A stretch of DNA of 64,000 bases from positions 1,637,001-1,701,000 of the forward strand of contig NZ_CP036281.1 in the NCBI RefSeq assembly GCF_007750395.1, given 5' to 3'. The stretch's first letter is position 1; every line of letters starts with the position of its first letter. Source of the stretch: Polystyrenella longa (GTDB lineage Bacteria; Planctomycetota; Planctomycetia; Planctomycetales; Planctomycetaceae). Of the stretch, positions 47,970-58,638 are shown piece after piece. Under the pieces are notes generated by a model. That model made no database searches. It was given only the letters and a program-made list of their open reading frames with translations, and was not told the DNA's origin. The position numbers and the translations under genes are program-made.

Positions 47970-49037
47970 TCAGCGCTGGTAGATTGGGAGGTACTGATAT
48001 TCGACCGCCAAAGCAAGAATCGCCATCGTAGTGCAGTAGACTTTACCGGCGCTCCGCTCCGATCCATGGTTGGCTAGCCAGCTTCCGTCAGGCTGTTGTT
48101 CATCAAGAAGGGTCTTGAATAGCGGGTCTCGCGTGTCGGTCCAGTATCGACCTCCCATTTGAAACATGCCAACGGAGCAATAATAGGCACCATAGAAGAA
48201 ATACTGATCGTTAAACTTCAATGGGCGCGCTCGCAAGCCTTCCGCCGCGCGGAGTGTGGCGGGGGAGAGATGTTCGCCGCATATTTCCAAGGCAAGGATA
48301 CCCGTTCCAGAACGCGTGGCGGTGGGGTTGGAACCGGGCTGATAAGCGAAGCCAGGGTCATTGACCGTCGCGCAGCGTTTGACATACTCGACGGCTCGGT
48401 CGATATTCTCGGCAGGAACATTGCAGCCTGCATTACGAGCAGCCCGTAATGCCAACAGTTGCCAGCCCGTGACACTCAAGTCCGAATCCCGGCTGGTGGG
48501 CTGATATCGCCAACCTCCTGCATGGCGGGTGGGTTTATCGACATTCTGCGCTTTAAGGATCACTTCAAGAGCTTCCTCCAATGCTTTGCGGCAACGTTCT
48601 TCTGTCAATTCCGATTGAGCATCAGCCCCGTTCTGTTTCAGCATTCCGACTGCTTCGGCCAGCATCAGCGTACTGATTCCGTGACTGTAAAAAGGGCCGT
48701 GGCTTTTTTTGTGAACCAGCATGCCATTCAGTTGATGATCAAGAACCCAGAGAATTCCATCTTCAATCTGTTGACCATAGGGACCTTCTCCGGGAGATTG
48801 CCCTGAAGCCATGAAGGCCATCACCGAGAGCGACGTCGCCGCCGTGGAACTTCCAAAGCTGTCGATCTTCCAGGAGTGATCTTTCTCCTGTGCCTGGGAT
48901 AAAAATTGCAGCCCTCTGGCGATGGCTTCATCAATCTGATCGTTGGGAACTTGTCCGAACACACTGTGTCGAGACGAGTTGGCGAAGGGGAAGATCGCAA
49001 ATAGAATAAATAATAAAGTGAGGGTGAACCTGTCCAT
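47970..49037 (-). CDS. Secreted prenyltransferase-like (alpha-toroid) protein
   Basis: This 355-residue protein has a signal peptide (TLTLLFILFAIFPFANS) and repeats of the squalene-cyclase/prenyltransferase alpha-toroid fold: GLQFLSQAQEKDHSW, GISTLMLAEAVGM, GGWRYQPTSRDSDLSVTGWQLLALRAAR, and DEQQPDGSW near the end. These helical repeats, with the Q-x-x-D-G-S-W signature, usually bind terpenoids or form binding scaffolds. Its ATG overlaps the preceding stop (TGATG), so it is the last gene of the BatA/VWA operon. Confidence 0.82.
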   Translation of the reverse strand: MDRFTLTLLFILFAIFPFANSSRHSVFGQVPNDQIDEAIARGLQFLSQAQEKDHSWKIDSFGSSTAATSLSVMAFMASGQSPGEGPYGQQIEDGILWVLDHQLNGMLVHKKSHGPFYSHGISTLMLAEAVGMLKQNGADAQSELTEERCRKALEEALEVILKAQNVDKPTRHAGGWRYQPTSRDSDLSVTGWQLLALRAARNAGCNVPAENIDRAVEYVKRCATVNDPGFAYQPGSNPTATRSGTGILALEICGEHLSPATLRAAEGLRARPLKFNDQYFFYGAYYCSVGMFQMGGRYWTDTRDPLFKTLLDEQQPDGSWLANHGSERSAGKVYCTTMAILALAVEYQYLPIYQR

Positions 49038-52000
49038 CAGGGAGACTCCTTCGGTGCAGGTTTGAGATAGGACTGAGGAGTCCGTGGGGCGGCCAGCTGT
49101 TTAAAGTAAGATTCAATTTGCCGGGCGTATTCCGGTTTATGGCGATAACGAGTTGCCTCGCGTATCTCCGATTTCAGTTCGGTACTGACGGCTCCCCAAG
49201 GACGTTGGGACAGCAACTCCAGTTCTTCCTGAAGCTGATCGGCGGTGAGAACCTGTTTGGTTCCGGTGCCTCCTTCTTCGGCCTGCGATCCGGAGCTACC
49301 CTCCTGATCGGAAGAGGAGGGGGCCGATTCGGACTGTCCGCCGGTGCCCTGTTGGTTCTGCAACTGTTGATTCGCCTGCTGAAGCGCCTGAGCCGCCTGC
49401 TGCAGATTTTGCGAGGCGGGCGAACCAGACTGAGTCGAATTGGAGCTGTTTGGGTTGGGAGATTCTCCCTTTCCGCTCGGTGGTGATTGTCCCTCTTTCG
49501 CAGCAGTTTGCTCACCGTCGGGCGACTCTCCTTGAGCATCTCCCTGTTGCTGATTGGCCTGTTGTTGATTCATCTGCTGCGCCAGTAGTTGCTGGGCGTT
49601 GTTAAGTTGATTGGCCGCTTCAGCAATCTGTTCAGAAAAAGACTGCGGAATGGGAACAGCCTGATTTTCTTCCGATTGAGTCAGTTGATTGAGAGTGAGT
49701 GCGGCCTGCTTTAACATCGTTGCCGAATTACGAGTTGATTCCCGTGCGAGAAGATAGTCATGAGATTGTAATCGCCGTATCGACCGCTCCAGCGGTTTCT
49801 CAGCCTTCTTCAGAAACTGGCGAGGCACATTCAGCTGTTCGCTCAACTCGTTGGGTTGTTGTTCCGCAGCCGTGGCAAGTTGAACGGCCTGTTCGGTAAG
49901 TCGGTCCAGCTGATTTTCCAGTTGATTCACTCGGGTTTGTAATTGATCCTGACCTTCCCGCCGTGCCGCGTGTCTTGCCGCCGGTCGATTAGCTTGCGCT
50001 CCCAATTGCTGGCTGAGTTCCTGCTGAGTCTGGTTTAACTCCATAGCAGCAGCGGAAAGTTCCGGGGCTGAGTCACTCAATTGTTCCGCCGTTTTACTTG
50101 CCTGTTGAGAAGACTTCAGGGCCTCAGGAAGTTGCCCTGCCAGAATCTGATTGGAAGTCTCTTCCAGTTTGCGAACTAATTCCAGTGCCGTCTGCGTCGG
50201 GGGAGATTGCGAGCCCGATTGCTGTGCTGATTGCAATACGAGGGTGGCGGCGCGTTGTTGTTGACGTTGTATTTCCCGCTGCAAGCGAGCAAGTTGCTGC
50301 TGAAGTTCCTGTTCTTCCTCTTCCGTCAAGTTTTCCTGAAGGTCATTGATGTTTTTTAATTGTTTTAGTTCGGCCTGCTGCTGCCCCAGATCAGACACAA
50401 TGGATTCGTTGATGGCCGATTGTTGATTCGCGGCTGCTTGAAGCTGCGTTGCGACCTGACGTAATTGCTGCATCAATGCAGCCTGCGCTGCTTCGGCCAG
50501 TTCCGGATGACGGGTGAGGAAGTCTTCCATCGATTGATCGAGTTCAGTTCCTTCCGCCAGCTGACGTTCAAGTTCGCCCGACTCGGAAGGTTCTGTCAAC
50601 TGGTCGGCCAGATTCTGTGACCGTTGGGCGAGTTCGGATAACTCAGGAATTTCTTCTTTCAGTTTGATCAGATTCTCCAGCCACGCTTCCAGCTGAGCGA
50701 CCTGTTTCTTGGCCGTTTTTAATTGTTGGCTCGCAGCTGTTAATGGAGGCAGAGCATCCTTGGGAGAAGTGGTCGCGCGATCTTGGACTTCCTGGAGATG
50801 CTGTTCGGCGGAAGGGAGTTCATGCCGTGCGACATGCTGAGCCAGCGGGGCGAGTTCTTTATAGAGAGCATGTTCATTAAACTGACTGGCAATTGCTTCC
50901 AACTGTAGTCGAAGTTCTTCCTGTTCCTCAATCAATTCTTCAGGTAAACGACGGTCTCCCCCTTCCAGGGGTTGATCCAAGCGAGATCGGATCGCCAGTT
51001 TATCGACATCCGTTTCCTGCTTTTCCAAATCCGTTTTCAACTTGGCCAGTTTGTGCATTAATTCTTCATCAAGAGCCTTGTCCTGAGCATCTGGTTCTTC
51101 AATGAGCGAGGGGTCGAGTAACTCGATCAGCGGAACAGGATCCGTCCAGGTTTCATTAGGACGGGGGTGCACCCGGTTGTCCGTTGCTCGAAAGCTTACC
51201 TCGACTTCTGTTGCCTCAGACAGCTCTTCTTCCGAAAGTGGAAAACGAAAATGGAGTGGAACCTCAGGAGATGCTGATTCTAATTGTTCGACAGGAGTTA
51301 TGATTCTCGCGGGTTGATCAGAGCTCTTGATGATCATTTCCACTCGAGTCACGGTGTAGTCATCGGTGGCATGCACTGGAAGATCAAACTGCGACGGTTC
51401 TTCGTTCTCTCGTTCTGTCTTTGTGATTTGCGTGGGTTCAACTACAGGCGGCTGATCCGGTTGCACCTGCAAGTGCCGACGAACTTCATCCCGATAGGTA
51501 AAGCGGTGTTTATCTTCATATTGAATCGAAAAAGTTCCCGATTCGCTGGCGGGAATTTTCGCGAGGGCAGTTCTACGGTCTTCTTTGATTTCTAAAGGAA
51601 TTGATTTCGGTCCCTCTATTTCATTATCCGGTTGAAATAAAACTTCGCCACTGGCGATGGGTTGGTTACTGATGAAACTAAGCAGAACATTGCTACCTTC
51701 GGGCACCATCATTTCGCCCAGAGCCCCGTCATGAGTGATCGGTGAATGCTCCGTGTAGGCGGGCGGAGTGATGGTAATATTGGCCGATTCCAATTGGGGC
51801 ATCACTACAACCTCGAGACGATATCGGGCCGATTCGTCGAAGGAATTGTTCGAACTGACCCAGTATTCCCGAGAGCGATCGATCTGATCCCAACGTATCG
51901 GGTAGGTCCCCGTCGCTTCATCGAAATGAAGTCGCGCGGACTGCGGTGCGGAATCGTTTGCTTGCCAATTCAATTGAAGATCCAGTTTTCCATGGCGTGG

Positions 52001-52654
52001 TCGTTTAGCCAGCTTCGCGGCGAGGTCTATAGAGCTTCCTATCGGAATAGACTGGTTTCCTCCTTCGATCACAATCGTGGGTTCCGCAGAAACCGATTGC
52101 CACGGTGTTAGTATTCGTTGCCAAGGGGAAGTGCGGTAAGCAAAGAAGAGAAAAAAGAGCCCTGACACAATGAGCAGCCCCAACCACACGAGACTAATGC
52201 GGAGCGTCCGAGCGGGTCGCAGGCTCGATTGTAATTCAACCGAGCGTAGACTGCCCACGGCCTGATGAATGGTCGATTGCTGCAGTTGGCGTTCCAGGTT
52301 CGAGGTTGAATGTTGCTGTTGATAGTCGACTGCAGCGAGTAACCGTTCTTCAAGTTCCGGGTGGGAATCTTCAATGATCGCCGCTAGTTGGGTGTCGGTG
52401 GGGCTTTCCTCGCGTAACTTCTGCAGGCGAGTGAATAGCCAGAGAAGACTGGTGAGGACAATGCATACGAAACCAACATTCCGCCACGAAGCCGATAGGA
52501 AATAAAACGTATCGAGTACCCACAAACACCAGAGCCCTCCCACCAGGACAAGCAGCGCCTGCAATGTCGTTCGCAAGGTGACCCACCGTTGCCAGCGGAT
52601 CCGAACTGATTGCAGCAGTTCCTGTAACTCGGTGATGGGGGGATGGGTCGACAT
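49037..52654 (-). CDS. Very long membrane-anchored coiled-coil protein (DUF4175-like)
   Basis: This 1205-residue protein has two N-terminal transmembrane helices (about 25-65), a third near 150 (LVWLGLLIVSGLFFLFFA), a beta-rich outer domain (about 180-520) with repeats such as PPAYTEHSP and PPVVEPTQI, then about 600 residues of Gln/Glu/Leu-rich helix. The coil has long runs of Q, for example QQQLARLQREIQRQQQRA, then a Ser/Gly/Gln low-complexity stretch near 1040-1130. It lies in the operon after two VWA proteins; the same gene order appears with DUF4175 proteins in other bacteria. The function is unknown; a structural role at the cell envelope is likely. A translation stop-start TGATG couples it to the next gene. 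Confidence 0.8.
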   Translation of the reverse strand: MSTHPPITELQELLQSVRIRWQRWVTLRTTLQALLVLVGGLWCLWVLDTFYFLSASWRNVGFVCIVLTSLLWLFTRLQKLREESPTDTQLAAIIEDSHPELEERLLAAVDYQQQHSTSNLERQLQQSTIHQAVGSLRSVELQSSLRPARTLRISLVWLGLLIVSGLFFLFFAYRTSPWQRILTPWQSVSAEPTIVIEGGNQSIPIGSSIDLAAKLAKRPRHGKLDLQLNWQANDSAPQSARLHFDEATGTYPIRWDQIDRSREYWVSSNNSFDESARYRLEVVVMPQLESANITITPPAYTEHSPITHDGALGEMMVPEGSNVLLSFISNQPIASGEVLFQPDNEIEGPKSIPLEIKEDRRTALAKIPASESGTFSIQYEDKHRFTYRDEVRRHLQVQPDQPPVVEPTQITKTERENEEPSQFDLPVHATDDYTVTRVEMIIKSSDQPARIITPVEQLESASPEVPLHFRFPLSEEELSEATEVEVSFRATDNRVHPRPNETWTDPVPLIELLDPSLIEEPDAQDKALDEELMHKLAKLKTDLEKQETDVDKLAIRSRLDQPLEGGDRRLPEELIEEQEELRLQLEAIASQFNEHALYKELAPLAQHVARHELPSAEQHLQEVQDRATTSPKDALPPLTAASQQLKTAKKQVAQLEAWLENLIKLKEEIPELSELAQRSQNLADQLTEPSESGELERQLAEGTELDQSMEDFLTRHPELAEAAQAALMQQLRQVATQLQAAANQQSAINESIVSDLGQQQAELKQLKNINDLQENLTEEEEQELQQQLARLQREIQRQQQRAATLVLQSAQQSGSQSPPTQTALELVRKLEETSNQILAGQLPEALKSSQQASKTAEQLSDSAPELSAAAMELNQTQQELSQQLGAQANRPAARHAARREGQDQLQTRVNQLENQLDRLTEQAVQLATAAEQQPNELSEQLNVPRQFLKKAEKPLERSIRRLQSHDYLLARESTRNSATMLKQAALTLNQLTQSEENQAVPIPQSFSEQIAEAANQLNNAQQLLAQQMNQQQANQQQGDAQGESPDGEQTAAKEGQSPPSGKGESPNPNSSNSTQSGSPASQNLQQAAQALQQANQQLQNQQGTGGQSESAPSSSDQEGSSGSQAEEGGTGTKQVLTADQLQEELELLSQRPWGAVSTELKSEIREATRYRHKPEYARQIESYFKQLAAPRTPQSYLKPAPKESP

Positions 52655-52716
52655 GGGATGTTTTACTCAGTACGGAACGGAAAATCAGACGGAAGCTATT
52701 CAAAAAGAAAATGAGA

Positions 52717-55287
52717 TTATGGTAGCCCATGCCACTTGCGAAGCAGCCACTCCAAGCTGAGCAGCAGCACGAATAAAGCGAGCCAGAGAGGATGTGTCCA
52801 AATCTCTGTCTGTTCTCGCCAGGTTTCTGAGGAGCTACGTGTCTGAATTATATCAGGAATCTGACCAAGTTGATCGAGTTCCAGTAATTTTCCACCCGTC
52901 AAATTGGCCAGCTCTGCGAGCAGTTCTCGATTCGCAATTGTTTCGGTTTGCTCTCGCGATGGCACTGGCCTTACAACATAGGGGGCCATGATTTCTTCAG
53001 CGAAAACGTCGTCATCCGTCGTTTCCAGCAGGAACTCGTACTCTCCTTCGGTCAGATTCTCGACTACGGCGGTCATCGATTGCTGGCGACTTGGCAGGGG
53101 AAGTAACGGAAGGCGGGCGATGGGTTTTTCATCCCGGGTATGAGGGAGTTTATAAACAACGACCTGTGGATTGAGTTCCGAAAGTCGGTCCAGCAGAATA
53201 CTGGAAAAGTGAGCATGCAGGCGAATTGCCTGGTTCGGAGTTCCTTCAGCTCGCTCTGGACCGAATCGAACGAGATCGGTTTCGACAGAAAGTTTGTTTT
53301 GAATCGCCCAGCGGGCCACCTGTCCCCAGAAGCGATGATGAAACTGATCACCAACCCGCTTCCGCCAGCGCCATGTACTATCGATCCCCATCCAGCCAAC
53401 CTGCCCCTGTCCATACTGCTGGTACAGCATGGCCGGTTGACCGGGTTTGTTTGGATCAGGAAAAGCTTCGAGTACGATTTCCGCTGCCGGTTTGGGAGAA
53501 CCCGTGAATACAGAAAAATGCCCCGGCAGGCGTTGCCAGACTTGTTGATTCAGATCGGGTTGATCGGCGAACTGCAAAAATGAAATTCCATATCCAATTA
53601 CGGTTGGAAGAACGGGCATTCCCATGGGGAGCGGATCGGCGGTGGACTCTAATGGTTGAATGCGGCGGGGATCGATGACGGGTGCCAGTTGAGAGGCGAT
53701 GGTTTCCTGATCCCAGGCTTTGATCAACTGAGAACCCGGCAATAACACAAGTGTCTTACCTTCTTCGGAGACGAATTGTTCCAACTGCTTCCAGAATATT
53801 ATGGATGTATTGGGAGGGCCTGTTTCATTCAATTGGGAGGATGTAATATCACCCAGAATGATCAGGTCAACGCCTTCAAATATTGAGTCCTGATATTCCG
53901 GCCTCAATTGGAGTTGGGTCGCAAAAGGAGGTTCCGGTTTCTGCTGATCGGTGGAGAGCAGGGGGGGATTCAATAGTACCGTCTGCAAACTGATCCGCTC
54001 ATCCCGTTCTAACGCGTTATGCAGAAATCGAAATTCCCAGCGAGGATGGCTGTCGATCAACAACGCGTTGATCGTGTTGTCTAATACCTGCTGAGTAAAA
54101 TGCTGCTGGTTGTTCTCGGTTGTGAATTCATCCTGATGGGCCAGTACTTTTATTTCATAATGGTGTTGTTCCGCTATATCGGTCTGCAATGGAAATGATA
54201 TCGTCTCCGAGGAGTGAGCCACAGCCGATGTCACAAATGATTGTTGCTCAATCAGTTCTCCCTGATGATAGAACTCGATAGTGATTTCTTCTTCGGGAAG
54301 TTCGATCGTTTCGATATTCACCGTCACGGACGATTCATCATTCAGGTAGACCGCCGGAGGTGCAGCGACTTCCTGAAGAATTATATCCGCTGGTCGCTGT
54401 TCTGATCCCACGATGACGGGGTAAACAGGTATCTCAAGCTGCTTCAGACTGGAAGCGAGTTGCAACGGATCGATGGGCTGGTTGTGTTGGCCATCCGTGA
54501 ACAGGATGATACCCGCGACAGGTTGCGATCCAGAGAGCTGAATCGCTTTTTGCTGAACCGGAATCAGGTCTGTTTCTGTTAATGACAGTACTTCTGTTGG
54601 TGCCAGTTCTTCGCTGATGGACGGGTCCAGTTCTTCCTTGTTCTCTCCGTTGGGGTCGTCACTTTCTTCATCGATTTCTGTCTCTCCAGCGAACTTCAAG
54701 TACTCCAGTAAATGTTTTTCTTCTAAGGATTTTCGAAATGCGACATCCTGCTGTTGGAGCGAACGGGTGACGATCTCATTTCGTGTTAATGTCGAAAGCT
54801 GTTCAAAGAGAGCCGTGAGATTTTCATCCTGAACTTCCTGCTGGATTTCCTGCGGTGGCGCTTCTTCATTCTTCGGTTCCGACTTCTCAATGGGTTCGAC
54901 GATTAGTTCCGTTTCGGGAGTAACCCAGTTCATCGCCCGCGCCCAACGGAGTTTTTCCTCAGGCGACGCATGTCGGTCCTTAAGCTGCATGCTTTCGGAA
55001 ACGTCCATTGCGATCAATAATTTACTGGTTCGATCTCGTTCATAGGATCTGATGAGAGTCGGTTTCCAGAACGTCACCAGCAGCAACAGCAGGATTAAGC
55101 TACGCAGTCCAAGTAACGACAGGCCGACGGGACGCGAAACAAGTTGCTGTTCCTGTTTTAAAAGTCTCCAGATGAAAAGGCTGGCAAGAATAATCAACAC
55201 GGTCCATAACAGGCCGGTTTGGTATCCCCTCTCCCAATGGAGTTCCGCGAAAGAGAATGAGCATTGGGTCAAATGCAGGAAGTTCAT
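52717..55287 (-). CDS. VWA/glutamine-amidotransferase-like membrane protein
   Basis: This 856-residue protein has N-terminal helices (about 20-70), a von Willebrand A-like segment with the MIDAS start LLIAMDVSESM, an acidic linker, and a class I glutamine-amidotransferase-like domain (about 400-600; VDLIILGDITSSQL, TLVLLPGSQLI) without a clear nucleophile. An Ig-like region follows, and a final transmembrane segment (WLALFVLLLSLEWLLRKW). It is a membrane component of a BatA-type system. Its ATG overlaps the previous stop by four bases. Confidence 0.82.
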   Translation of the reverse strand: MNFLHLTQCSFSFAELHWERGYQTGLLWTVLIILASLFIWRLLKQEQQLVSRPVGLSLLGLRSLILLLLLVTFWKPTLIRSYERDRTSKLLIAMDVSESMQLKDRHASPEEKLRWARAMNWVTPETELIVEPIEKSEPKNEEAPPQEIQQEVQDENLTALFEQLSTLTRNEIVTRSLQQQDVAFRKSLEEKHLLEYLKFAGETEIDEESDDPNGENKEELDPSISEELAPTEVLSLTETDLIPVQQKAIQLSGSQPVAGIILFTDGQHNQPIDPLQLASSLKQLEIPVYPVIVGSEQRPADIILQEVAAPPAVYLNDESSVTVNIETIELPEEEITIEFYHQGELIEQQSFVTSAVAHSSETISFPLQTDIAEQHHYEIKVLAHQDEFTTENNQQHFTQQVLDNTINALLIDSHPRWEFRFLHNALERDERISLQTVLLNPPLLSTDQQKPEPPFATQLQLRPEYQDSIFEGVDLIILGDITSSQLNETGPPNTSIIFWKQLEQFVSEEGKTLVLLPGSQLIKAWDQETIASQLAPVIDPRRIQPLESTADPLPMGMPVLPTVIGYGISFLQFADQPDLNQQVWQRLPGHFSVFTGSPKPAAEIVLEAFPDPNKPGQPAMLYQQYGQGQVGWMGIDSTWRWRKRVGDQFHHRFWGQVARWAIQNKLSVETDLVRFGPERAEGTPNQAIRLHAHFSSILLDRLSELNPQVVVYKLPHTRDEKPIARLPLLPLPSRQQSMTAVVENLTEGEYEFLLETTDDDVFAEEIMAPYVVRPVPSREQTETIANRELLAELANLTGGKLLELDQLGQIPDIIQTRSSSETWREQTEIWTHPLWLALFVLLLSLEWLLRKWHGLP

Positions 55288-57584
55288 GCTGAATCCTCCT
55301 GTTGGACAGCGGGCACTTCTGGTTCCGATTCGTGCATTGCCTCCAGTTCATGCGCATCCCGGACCAGATAATGCGTGAAGAACTGCTCCCCCAAGAGGAA
55401 TATCACGAACAGCAACAACAGCCAAGTGGTTATCTCTGTACGACCTGTGCTGGTGAGCATTTCGGATTGGAGCTCCTGCCAGTTGGTGTGAACTTGCCAC
55501 GGATAATCTCGACGGAGTGACGTTTCTTCTGCTTCAGTCAGTGATATCGGATTCGATTCTGTTGGATCGAAACCGACGACGAAATCCTCCGAACTTTTCG
55601 GTTTCTCATCGGGGTTGTCGAACTGACCTCTGCCTTCAAGCCGGTAAATTCCCGCCGTCGCAGTCTGGTCGAATAAAACTCGATCTTCCTGATTGAGCCG
55701 GACCGGTGTCGAAACTCCGGCAGGGGAGGTTATTTCGTAATCGAGTTCGGCGGGATCGAACTCGTCAGTCTTCTTGAACTCCTGAATGATGGGCTGACCA
55801 GCTGTGAGAATATGTCGGCTTTGGTGATCGAACAGGGAAAGTAATAACTCATGCACGAAGGGGACGTAGTCCGGTTTCGTCGGCAGGTTGGACCAGGTCG
55901 CATTGAGAGGCGTGGTGACGATGGCGATTTGGCCATTTGCAACGGTGCCCGTTATCAACCAGGGATCGCCCGTCTTCAGGAGAAGGTCGGTTTGGAGTCG
56001 TCCCGATTTATTCCCGTCGGCCGTCTCCGGAATCTGAAGAGACCACCACTGACTGAAGATCGCTTCAGTGAGGCCTCCCAGTTCTTCGGCTCGGAACGGT
56101 TTTAACCAACCGGACTCAAGCGAACGATCTTCAAGGTGGATGCCTCCTCGCGACGGTTGAGGATCCGTTTTGATTTGGTTGAGTTTTAATGAGAGTAAAC
56201 CGTCCTCAGGATGAAAGATCGTTTCGTTCCAACGATCTGCCCGAGTTTGATCGCCCAGAAGCAGCAACAGGTTTCCTCCTTGTTGCAGATATTGCCGGAG
56301 TAGTCGAACGTGTTTTTCAGAAACGAGAGGCAGATTGGCCAGACAGAGGACGTCGCAATCAGCTAAAGCATCCAAGTCTTCTGGTAATGTTTGTTTGACT
56401 TTAAAATCAATAAGGTTGTTGTCGCGCAGGATATTTGTGGCTCTCTGTTGAGCGGCAGTCAGTGCGGTCGACAGATAAAAACTTTCCATTAAGGTTGGAT
56501 CAGTGAAGATGTTCTGTTCGATGAACTGTACAGAGACCTGCGAACGGACCTCTAGTACAGAATGGACCTGGTCGTCTCCGGGCCAATCATCGCTTTCCCA
56601 CTCTAGAGTGATTAAATGAGCTCCGGGTGTCGTGGGGAGATAGTCGAAGCTCAACGTATTCAGTGAAGCGGGCGCCATTCTGATTTCGCGCGACTGCTGA
56701 CTGAGACGTTGACCATCGATGCTGAGGTGAACCGTCCGGGTTCTCTCTTCTGCTCCAAAATGCCGGGCGGTTGTGGTGATTTGCAAAGGGCGATTGGAAA
56801 CCGTCGTTTCGCGAGAGAGAGCTGGAGTTTCGAGGCCACTGTTTATTAGAGGTTTGGCATTTTCTTCAGCCGTCAGCAAGAGGATCGACCAGATTCGGGG
56901 TGGAATCGATGTAATCTGATACAGGTTCTGGAGTCGCTGCCAGAGTTGTTCCTCTTGCGGATGCCAGCTGGCGGCCTGGTTGTCGCTGAGAATCAGGATT
57001 TCACGCTGGAGTTGATCGATCTCTTGAAACTGCTGCACTGCATGAATCAACGTCAGTGGGAGATTGGCACTACCGCTAGCGGGGGGAAGTTCATTGAGGG
57101 CGGTACGGACCTGCTCTGGTTCCGAGGTCCAGCCGGGTAACAACTTTTGGGGAACATCTCGCGCCGCGAGTAAATAAAACTGATCGCCCGGGTGGGCTTC
57201 ATCCAAAATATCGCGAATGATCTCTTTCGCCCGATCGATGGGTTTCTGGTTTACGTCCCGTCGATCCATGCTGAGGGAACTGTCCAACACGATCAATAGC
57301 GCTCGGGGATCACGTTGTGTTTCTGCAGAGAATAAGATGACCCCGGACATCCACGGTCGCGCCAACGCGCAGCAGATCAGGCAGATCAGGAGAATCCGGA
57401 GCAGCAGGAGGAGGAGATGTTCCAGTTGGTATTTGCGGCGTGTTCGTTTACCAAGTTCCAGAAATTGCATCGCCCCCCATTCGACGACCTTCACATTCTT
57501 GCGACTGAGCAGATGGATCAGAATCGGCAATGCGATACCGAGTAGCCCCAATAGCAAGATTGGATTAAAGAAGGAAATAGACAT
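55284..57584 (-). CDS. BatA-domain VWA membrane protein
   Basis: This 766-residue protein has the N-terminal aerotolerance (BatA) domain: ILLLGLLGIALPILIHLLSRKNVKVVEWGAMQFLEL, then LLLLLLRILLICLICCALARPW. A VWA segment with the metal site LLIVLDSSLSMDRRD starts near residue 95, followed by a long outer region and a final helix (WLLLLFVIFLLGEQFF). In other planctomycetes and Bacteroidetes such genes lie with MoxR ATPase and DUF58; neither is upstream here. It is the first gene of the four-gene operon. Confidence 0.88.
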   Translation of the reverse strand: MSISFFNPILLLGLLGIALPILIHLLSRKNVKVVEWGAMQFLELGKRTRRKYQLEHLLLLLLRILLICLICCALARPWMSGVILFSAETQRDPRALLIVLDSSLSMDRRDVNQKPIDRAKEIIRDILDEAHPGDQFYLLAARDVPQKLLPGWTSEPEQVRTALNELPPASGSANLPLTLIHAVQQFQEIDQLQREILILSDNQAASWHPQEEQLWQRLQNLYQITSIPPRIWSILLLTAEENAKPLINSGLETPALSRETTVSNRPLQITTTARHFGAEERTRTVHLSIDGQRLSQQSREIRMAPASLNTLSFDYLPTTPGAHLITLEWESDDWPGDDQVHSVLEVRSQVSVQFIEQNIFTDPTLMESFYLSTALTAAQQRATNILRDNNLIDFKVKQTLPEDLDALADCDVLCLANLPLVSEKHVRLLRQYLQQGGNLLLLLGDQTRADRWNETIFHPEDGLLSLKLNQIKTDPQPSRGGIHLEDRSLESGWLKPFRAEELGGLTEAIFSQWWSLQIPETADGNKSGRLQTDLLLKTGDPWLITGTVANGQIAIVTTPLNATWSNLPTKPDYVPFVHELLLSLFDHQSRHILTAGQPIIQEFKKTDEFDPAELDYEITSPAGVSTPVRLNQEDRVLFDQTATAGIYRLEGRGQFDNPDEKPKSSEDFVVGFDPTESNPISLTEAEETSLRRDYPWQVHTNWQELQSEMLTSTGRTEITTWLLLLFVIFLLGEQFFTHYLVRDAHELEAMHESEPEVPAVQQEDSA

Positions 57585-57807
57585 AAAAGGAGAAGACTAC
57601 AGTACGGAGAATAGTGAGGGGACCGTATCAGGAACACAGATAGTCATTCTATTTTGACAAGCGGGCGCAGACAAATAAAGAACTGGAGCAGGGGATGGGA
57701 AGAACTCCCGAAATCAATTTGTTACACTGTCTCTTTGACTGCGATCCGCAGCGGCAGCTGTTTGTCCCTCAGTTCCTTCGTCTCTATTCGAAGATGTTTA
57801 AAATCCG

Positions 57808-58638
57808 ATGAAACTTTCTCTCTCTGTTCGGGTAGCGGAAGCGGCCTGTAAAACTAAGTTAAATATCCCGTTTGAAGAACTGGTCCATCTGGCGCGAGAG
57901 ATGGGTTACCATGCCATCTGCATGCGTGCCAGTGCGGGAGGTCTATTGACCCCCCGGGATGAACTGGAAAAGATGCGACGCATCGTCGAGGACGAAGACC
58001 TGATAGTCTCGATGGTCACTGCCGATTCGGATGTCCCGTTGAATAATGAACAGGGTCCGAACAGCCTGCAGAATATCGGACCCAGCCTTGATGTCGCTGA
58101 GGCACTCGGTTGCGATCTGATTCGCGTCTGCCTTAAAACCGAAGAAGATATCGACCACTCACGCCGCGCCGCCGATCTGGCTGGAGAGCGAGGAATCAGG
58201 TTAGCGCATCAATGTCATATCGAAACGCTCTTTGAGCAGGTCGATCGCAGTATCGAAGTGCTGGAGCAGATAGGCCGGAAAAACTTCGGACTCATCTACG
58301 AGCCTGCCAATCTCCTGATGTGCGACGAACCTTACGGTGCCGAGGTGCTGGAGAAATTCAAACCCTGGTTGATGAACGTCTATGTCCAGAACCATCGTCT
58401 CGACCCGGAAGGCCCTGATGTACTGGGAACCTGGTGTCAGGGACCGGTCCGGTTTCATCATATTCCCATTTGGGACGCAGGGGGCGTGGAGTTTAATCAG
58501 GTCATCGAGGGCCTGCAGCACATCAACTACGACGGTTATTTCACGGTGCATCAGGCGTATGCTTGGCTGATGGGGCCTCGGGAAGCGGCTGCGGAAAGCA
58601 TCCGATATTTGCGTTCCTTCGGTTGTTTTGATCGTTAA
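57808..58638 (+). CDS. Sugar phosphate isomerase/epimerase-like TIM barrel
   Basis: This 276-residue xylose-isomerase-like (AP endonuclease 2 superfamily) barrel shows strands such as HAICMRASAGGLL, DLIRVCLKTEEDI and NFGLIYEPANLLM, with candidate metal ligands in those ends and in VQNHRLD and VHQAY. The reaction is not identified. It is preceded by a fairly clean start and stands alone. Confidence 0.82.
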   Translation: MKLSLSVRVAEAACKTKLNIPFEELVHLAREMGYHAICMRASAGGLLTPRDELEKMRRIVEDEDLIVSMVTADSDVPLNNEQGPNSLQNIGPSLDVAEALGCDLIRVCLKTEEDIDHSRRAADLAGERGIRLAHQCHIETLFEQVDRSIEVLEQIGRKNFGLIYEPANLLMCDEPYGAEVLEKFKPWLMNVYVQNHRLDPEGPDVLGTWCQGPVRFHHIPIWDAGGVEFNQVIEGLQHINYDGYFTVHQAYAWLMGPREAAAESIRYLRSFGCFDR

